This document shows, piece after piece, positions 57,157 to 64,000 of a stretch of DNA of 64,000 bases. The stretch lies in NCBI GenBank assembly GCA_902806575.1, contig CADCXD010000011.1, forward strand, positions 124,001 to 188,000. The letters are read 5' to 3'. The DNA is from Jackrogersella multiformis (Eukaryota > Ascomycota > Sordariomycetes > Xylariales > Hypoxylaceae). The translations under genes were made by a program, and so were the position numbers. The number at the start of each line of letters is the position of its first letter. Positions within the stretch are counted from its first letter, which is position 1. A model generated the notes under the pieces. It ran no database searches and was not told the DNA's origin. It saw only the letters and a program-made list of their open reading frames with translations.

Positions 57157-58368
57157 ATGTGAGCGTAAGATTCTCCATAGTTCCTAGCAAGTAAGCTACG
57201 TACTGCTTCCAGGGGGCTGTTCAGATACGTCAACAAAATGAGTCTACACTAGTCATCTCTGCACGCTGAAAACATACGAAGATCTTCCCACTCCAGTAGC
57301 CGTATCGCCTCCCCGTCGCCTTCCTTGGTTTTTGCGTCTTGCCGATGTCCACGTGCCGCTGAGGTCGCATTAGGATGCCCTCCTCTCAATCTTCGCGCCC
57401 CAAGACTCTTCGCGACGAAAACTTGGAAGCCCGAGCCTGGCTGGGTAGCCATATCCTTCCGACTTTCGTAATTTTTAATGTCTTATGCATAATTTGAAGT
57501 CCTTGAATATACGCAACGACTCTGGCGCAGCTAGGAAGATTGTGGAGGCACAATTAAAAAAAACCGTCGGTGGACGAGAAAATCGTAAGTAAACATCAAG
57601 TGACCGACAGCGGCACGCAATAATATTCCGATGCAATCTTCCATCAACCCTTGTCATGATGAAACGACAGCTTCTCCACCAACGGTACCTCTGTGATAGG
57701 TTGACGAGCTCGACTGGGGACAACACACGCCCTGTCATGGCAAGCATTATTCCGCACAGCTGTAAATTACATGTTCGAGGAACAAGGCAGTCATATTTTC
57801 GCTATCAATGGCCGGCCCTACGATGCCTGACGCCAAGGTTCGCTACCGAGAATACCCTACGACGGGTCAAAAGTTCATGACGAAAACAGGTACCATACCA
57901 GGGTTCGTGAAGATTCCCCAGATCAAATCACACCCACAAGATAAGATCCAAAGCATCCATTCCGCAGATGGTACCGCCTTGGTAATTGCGCAGGGACGCT
58001 ATACTACTCCCCCTACAACATAATGAACTAAGTAGATGTATATACCGTATATCATGACCAGGTATTATCAAGTACGTTGCTCAATTCGATACATACAACC
58101 TACTCTATATTGCGTCTGGGGGTATCTATAATTTTCTAATTCAACCAAATCTGCACCTCGCTTGCTATCCCGACCAATGATCCACCTTGCTACAATCCAT
58201 ATGCTATATGATGTAATGCTAGAAAAAGCTATCTCATTTCGACTCCTAAACGCCGGCTTGTCGTCCGATTCCAAAATGAAGAACCTCGTAAGGGCTAATA
58301 GCAATGATGATCTTGCTCGCGTAGTAGACATAACCCCTCGTTCCTCATTTCATATCCCCATCATTCCC
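57157..58368. other. Intergenic, no supported gene
   Basis: The PAQR promoter side on the left and the P4-ATPase 3' side on the right. A 71-codon ATG frame at 57808-58023 (plus strand) and a 67-codon frame at 57452-57249 (minus) are open but resemble nothing I know; either could be chance. No repeats of note. Confidence 0.45.
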
Positions 58369-61300
58369 TCATGCCGTTTGTATTCGTAACCCTTTATGAA
58401 CAATCGGCCCGCGCGTGCCAGCCCCAGCACCGACTGGGACTCGGCGAATCCGCTGCGTCGAATTTGGCGGTGCATACAAGTCGTTTAACGGGTTCCTACC
58501 CGATCCCGCGCTAAGGACGGGACTTAGAGACCGCTGCTGCTCTAACACGTCATCGTTGGCCCCCTCCTCATCTCCTCCCGAAGGAGGCATCGCACGTCCC
58601 TCCTCTGCGGCGTGTTCCTTGAGAACCTCCGAGACGCCACCTTCGCGCTCGATCTCCTGCCACAAGTGCTGGTCCCTGGGGAAGTATATCCGCTGCAGTG
58701 CCGTGAGGGCTAGCTCGACCGCGACCACGGTCGTGATCGTTGCCCCCGCTGTAGCCCACCAGCCTAGCTTGTTTCCGAACTCGTGAATGAAAGAACCGCG
58801 CACGATATACGGTCCGAACTTAAGAGGATATATGCCTCCTATGAATAAGTTCCAGACAAACCAGCCTATGATTGATAGGCCAAAGCCAATGAATGTAATC
58901 ACCGTCTTGTGGTGGCATTCCAGTATTCTAGTAACGATTAGTTAGAAGAGAAACGAAAAAAACCCCCCATAAAAGTGTACTCAGTTTTAAGTGTTAACTT
59001 ACAATATCTTGACGTTGATGAGTATCACAGCAACCGTGAATGCCAACTGTCCAAGAGGGAAGAGAGAGTTGTTTTCGGTGAAAAGAATATCCTTGAAGAA
59101 GCCCCAGACCATCATGAAGATGATGACGGTGTCGATCGCGCCCGAGAACATCCAGGCTAAATACTTCTTGAAGTTGAAGGCTTCGCTTCGTTGACCATAC
59201 GCGTAGAGCTCGGGGACCGCGAGCAAAGTTTCTGCATTCAGGTCCTTTTCAAAAATTCCAAGGAGGATGACTGGTAGTGAAGTGAACAGTGCATTGAATA
59301 CCGTGAGGCTCCAGCTCTCATAGATGCTGGTTCCAGTGTAGCCGTTGAAGTGTTGATACTGAGCCTGGATGATATAAAAAACCAACTCTTTCCAAAATGT
59401 TGCAAGAATATATTTCGCGGTGCGGAGATACATCCAGCGGCCGTGGACAAGGAGAAGTCGCTGAAGAAATCTGAACTGGGCGATCGAATAGTCGGCAACA
59501 CGGGCAGCCTGCAGGCCTTCGCGGCCAGAGATGCCGATGCCGACGTGAGACGCTTGAATCATGGCGATGTCATTCGACCCGTCACCAATTGCCAGCGTCA
59601 ACGAGGACGGGACTGTTACGCGAATGGCCTGTACTAGACTTGCTTTTTGGGACGGGGACGCTCGGCAGCAAATAACCGAATCCATACGAACAGCGAGGTC
59701 GTAAAACATTATCTTCAAGGACTCATCCTTTTCGATCACACTCAAAGTATGGCCGTCAACGACGAGAACGGAATGAGCCACCATGCCGCGGCCAATTTCA
59801 ATCAGAGTGGACGTTATCTTCTCTTGTAGATCCTGCTCGGTGACATCCAGAATATAGACTTCGGAAAATGGCTTGGCCAGCTTCGCAGAGTGTGCAATGT
59901 TGATTGCCGTCTCGCGTTTATCGCCAGTGAGCATCCACACTTTGATATTTGCCCTGCGAAGCTTCTCGATTGTTTCGGGAACCCCTTGCTGGAGCTTGTC
60001 TTCGATGGCAGAAGCGCCAGCAAGGTCAAAGTCCCTCTCGATTAGTTCAGCCGCTTCCTCAACCCGGGTTTGCCTGTCTACCAGACTCGTAGTGGCGGCC
60101 CGGTAGACCTTCTTCCACTCCTCATATTCCTCGTTACTAACATAACGATAAGCAAAGAGGAGAGTTCTCAGGCCTTCCGAGGCAAACTCGCCGATGTGTT
60201 GGAAGCACCGCTCAAAGATAGCACCATCATCCGCAGCTGTAAACTCGTCCACTATTCCGTCGTAAACATCGGCACTCCCGGCAAGCAGCACTGGCGAGAG
60301 AACAATAGACTGTCTAGGTGTATTATAACTTTCATCGTATCTTGCGGCATCATCCAAATCCAATGTCTCGCGCCTCGTCAGCCAGGTGTCGAGGTCATCC
60401 GATACGACTGAGTGACGATTCAACTCGGTAGATTTGGGTCGGCTACCCTTCCGGAAGATACTATTTCGCTTGCTTATACTATTTCTAGAGCTATAAGTGC
60501 CGCTTATGCGGTGCATAGCCCTTTCTGCCTCCATGCTCTTCCGTCTACTGGCTCTCCGTTCTACAGCGGATGCTTTCTGTTTGGCGAGGAGCGCATTTCT
60601 TAAACGGGCGATCATGACATTATCAGCGCCCTTGCAGAAAACACAAATTCTGCCGTCTGGCATCCGTATGATAATTGACATTCTCTTCCGCTTGCTGCTA
60701 AATTCGATCACGTCCAGCGCTTCATACGTCTCCGTGACAGGCCCTCCTTCGGGATTCTGGAATTGAAGTCTGATAGAATGCGTTGGGCGATCAATGAGGA
60801 GGTAGCCTAGATCTTGAGCAGCTTGAACCAGCGCGAGTTCGTCTGGGGACGCAGCTTGAAAGGCAATTTCGCCGTTCTCCTTCACCTCTGGTAAGCACGT
60901 GTGGCACAAGGCCACACAGAGGAGAAATTGCCGAGCTTTCTTTGAAAAAGTCGTATCAGGATTTTGCTGAATATAGCTTAGCATGGCTTCTGTCTTTGGT
61001 ATAGGCAGAGATTGTCCTGGTCGAGCTCTTGGTGTCGGGTCAGAGGTAGGCTGTTGCTGGTTACCAATCAACGGCGCCTCAACTCGCTCGTCTCTCTCGA
61101 AGATGACATTTGTGTCCGTTCCGCCGTCGACTTGTCCATCTAGACCTTCTAGGTTCCCCGTAGCCATGCGCGATTTGCTGTTTTGCTGATCCCGCGCAAT
61201 ATCCATATCATGCAACCAGGCTGTCCCCGCAACGCTGAGCTTCCGGAAGCGCATCTTATTCTCCGTCAAAGTGCCAGTTTTATCGGAGAAGATGTAATTG

Positions 61301-63162
61301 ACTTGACCCAAGTTTTCTAGGATGGTAGTAGTATTGGCAACCATCGGTGTGTCTGTTTCGGGGTCGTACATCTCCACGTCATCTAACATGAAAAACTGCC
61401 CAACCTTGATGATCTCGAGACTTACGTACAATGACAGAGGAATCAGAGTGTTGAAGGCTATGATGAACCCAAACCAGATATGCGCAAAAGGCACACCGGC
61501 GTCTTGTAGGTAGGGTGCGTTCTTCTCGTAGGAACCCTTCCAGATATAGTATCCACCCATGCAGCCGACAGTGAGGGTGAGCACGACCAAAACGAGGAGA
61601 ATAACAATGCGATTCAGTAAGCCTTGGATCTTTGGGGCTTTAGCACGAACGCCCTTGTTCGCGTTCATGCGTATCTTGCATTCTTCGCCCGTGTTGATAA
61701 CCAGGCCAATCACCTCATCGGTATTTCGCACTATGGAACCTCGATATACGACATCGCTCGTGGTTAACGGCCGGGTTTCGCCATCAAGAGTTACACGACC
61801 CTCAAAGTTATAAAGGTCGACATTGGGATCCTCGGACACGATTTCTGCTCGGCAGTTCCTTAGATTCTCAATATTATCGCAGCGCTTAGCCAACAAAGAG
61901 CAGGCCTGTCTGCTCTTGAGATTTGTTTCGCCATCAAGCGCCATCGTTTCGATATATGCCACTCCATTGTGACCGGTTGCGTGTAGGATGATGATATCCG
62001 CGGGCACACTATGGTCTCTTCGCAACCGAATGACATCGCCAACCCTGAGATCTTGCCATTGAATCGCAGACCACATAGGTTGCTCTTCGCTTTCACCGAT
62101 CTCTCTCATTTCCGTCATTCCTTCTTCCTCTTCCCGCTCTTTACCCTGTCGTTTCTTTCCCAGGCTTTTCAAAGCTCCTATTTTACTCTTGCTACCGGTT
62201 TTTCGGACTGTTCTTTCGGGGTCGAGAACCCACGCAGGGGCTAGATTCTCCGTCTTGTCCAAGACATATCTCCTATAGTCATCAAACCCTTCCTTCGCCA
62301 TACTAATGGAGACGAATATGAGAAGAGGTATCAGAGTGGTGAATGAGCCCGTCGTGCTTAGACCAGGTATTAACTGCAGTACAGCAATAATTAGGAAGTA
62401 AAAGTTGGCCAGTTTACTAAACTGGAAGTAGAGCTGCTTCGGCATGAAGGTCCATTTGGTGTACCGACTGGAGCGTATGAAGTTTGATATATACTGTCCA
62501 CCACTACGCTCGTCAATTAGCGGCACCTTGCGTACGGCGCCGGCAGTAATTGGTATATGTCGACCATCACGACTCGGGGGAAGGGGCTTCTGGCGCAGGA
62601 GGCCTTCGATAATCCATTTCTGATAGTAGTCGTTGAATTGCTGTTCGAACCTCGCTCGTGGTCCCCGAGCCCGTTTCCGTTGCCGGTTAACCCACGCACG
62701 ATAGTTGTCGAGCCGGAAAGGGGTGTCATGATCAGTGTCGTCAGTATCCTGACCCACCTTTCCATGATCAGACAAGACCCGCGGCTTTCCTCCTCCTTCC
62801 ATCGACGTATTGAAGATATATCCTACATGTCGTCCTTCAGATCGATTATCGGCCGGCTTTAGTGATGAAGTATGCGCTCGGGAAGCTTGGGAAGGGTTAT
62901 TAGAGTCCATTCGTGAATCGTCCGGGGGGTGAATAGAAGCGTCTATTCTACGTGATTCTTCTTCGTCGTAGGGGACATCGTTAGAAAACCGGACGCGATT
63001 CGTAGAGTTGACAGTATCTGTTCGCCTCGGCTGCCAACTGCTACTATGATGTTGTCGCTCTTCACCACCACCAGCATTTGCAGTCCTAAAATTGGAATCC
63101 AGAGGAGAGTAATCCTGCCGCGACGAATTAGTCGGCTCGGGATTGTCATCGTAGTTCGACAT
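58369..63162 (-). CDS. P4-ATPase phospholipid flippase, Dnf3-like class
   Basis: Two exons: 63162-59003 and 58927-58369; 1572 residues. The ATG at 63162 (MSNYDDNPEP) is used because codons further upstream start with TTG. A ~220-residue charged N-tail precedes VRKVPLIDERSGG, then ISNFIRSSRYTKWTFMPKQL, which begins TM1. Marks: IPGLSTTGSFTTLIPLLIFV, ALDGETNLK (A-domain), DKTGTLTENKMRFRKL with catalytic Asp at about 626, KGADNVMIARL, MLTGDKRETAINIAHS and GDGSNDIAMIQASHVGIGISG. The IPGLSTTG and SMAKEGFDDYRR sequence resembles yeast Dnf3 rather than Drs2, Dnf1/2 or Neo1. It would flip phospholipids to the cytosolic leaflet in trans-Golgi/endosomal membranes. The 75-nt intron lies near the end, in a TM segment (KIL|ILECHHKT). 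Confidence 0.95.
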
Positions 63163-64000
63163 GGTCCCAAGCGGGAGGATTATGCAATTTGGGTCTCGGG
63201 CCCAGACTCGCCAAGACCCGCAAGGAAACAATTCAGCTAATGTTCGATCGCGGGGGTCTTGTCGGAATAGAGCCAACTATTGATTAGCCTCCGGGATCGT
63301 GGACTCATCGGCAGGTTATGATTGGACGGTTATTATATAAAAGGCTCAACCTATGCTATGGCACTATCGAATACCCCCAGGAATAGGCAAAATCAAGGCC
63401 TAGGTATGGGCGAGACCACGGACTAGTTAGACTTCTGACCGACGCTGGTAAAAAGGCGGCACCGTGACCAGATAAAGCGAGGGATGGGGAAGGGGGGAGG
63501 GGAGAGTCGCTAGACAAGAAAAAGGGATATAGGTAGTAGTATAGAAGCATATATTACGAAGCAATCTAATAGGTACATCATCACTGCGACAAAGCAGTTT
63601 GTGAGAACACTTTAAACGGAAGAGTGAGAAGGGAAGGGAAGTAGGTTATTAGCCAAAGAAGAATAGCAGAAATAATAGAAATAAGAGAAAACAAAGCGCA
63701 ATGTGTCACCCGTTAACATGATTACCTAGGACTTAGGTACCTCCTATGATTGTTAGGTTCCAACGATACCTACGTCCATCCTAGGTAGAATACCGTAGCT
63801 ATACTGGCTGGGAATGGCTAGACCTTGTTAAACAGGATTGGGGATTATGGATTAGGGATTGGCAGTTGCAAGTTGTTCTCAGTCGCCGAGAGCATAGCCG
63901 CAAAGTCTAACAATGCCTCCATCTCCATTGGATTGGAGTATGTAGATGCCTATGCCATCTGCCACCCCCAGACCCCCAGACCCCTGGCTCACATCCTTCG
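63163..64000. other. Promoter/leader of the P4-ATPase and intergenic DNA to window end
   Basis: A TATATAAAAGG-like element at about 63335-63345 (plus strand) faces away from the flippase and has no gene downstream in the window. G/A-rich runs (63470-63540, 63620-63690) are present. CCTAGG units occur at 63398, 63725 and 63780. No coding frame is supported. Confidence 0.45.

Overview
The window is nuclear DNA from a filamentous ascomycete (Pezizomycotina, probably a Sordariomycete). Protein genes carry short introns of about 50-120 nt with GTAAGT/GTTAGT-type donors and CTAAC/CTGAC branch sites. Signature products are fungal: an AA9 cellulose monooxygenase with a CBM1, Dal5-type permeases and a Zn2Cys6 regulator. 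One block shows the extreme AT bias of repeat-induced point mutation (RIP). Intergenic DNA is sprinkled with a CCTAGGTA-type palindrome, often expanded into (CCTA)n/(TAGG)n inverted repeats. The species cannot be named from sequence alone.

Layout. 1-9.8 kb: an intron-containing tRNA-Leu(AAG), a one-membrane-span fungal protein, a Gal80-like Gfo/Idh/MocA oxidoreductase, an amino acid/choline-type APC permease and a secreted AA9-CBM1 enzyme on the minus strand. 9.8-20.2 kb: gene-poor. A Ty3/gypsy integrase relic (about 12.07 kb and 18.3-18.6 kb) is split by a second, roughly 6.0-kb LTR element (12237-18256) turned to nearly pure A+T by RIP. 20.2-25.3 kb: an ACS-family MFS transporter and an 827-residue uncharacterised protein. 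26.4-32.3 kb: a KDM5/JARID1 histone H3K4 demethylase. 35.7-41 kb: conserved nuclear genes, namely the SLX1 nuclease subunit, splicing factor SF3a60 and the eIF4A-III/FAL1 helicase; the last two are divergent and share one intergenic region. 41.8-49.5 kb: an O-methyltransferase, a TPR-like protein whose frame must be mended by a very short intron, a regulator with a C2HC finger fused to a Zn2Cys6 cluster, and a MARVEL-type membrane protein. 50-57.2 kb: a three-finger C2H2 protein, a divergently transcribed arylsulfatase and Dal5-like transporter pair, and a PAQR/Izh membrane protein. 58.4-63.2 kb: a Dnf3-class P4-ATPase lipid flippase.

How genes relate. Two divergent pairs stand out: SF3a60 with FAL1 (both act in or on the spliceosome) and sulfatase with anion transporter (a plausible sulfate-ester scavenging module). 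The methyltransferase has no polyketide, peptide or terpene synthase beside it, so no biosynthetic cluster is claimed. Exon coordinates were derived by hand from splice signals and frame closure. Where a junction does not close, the entry says so.
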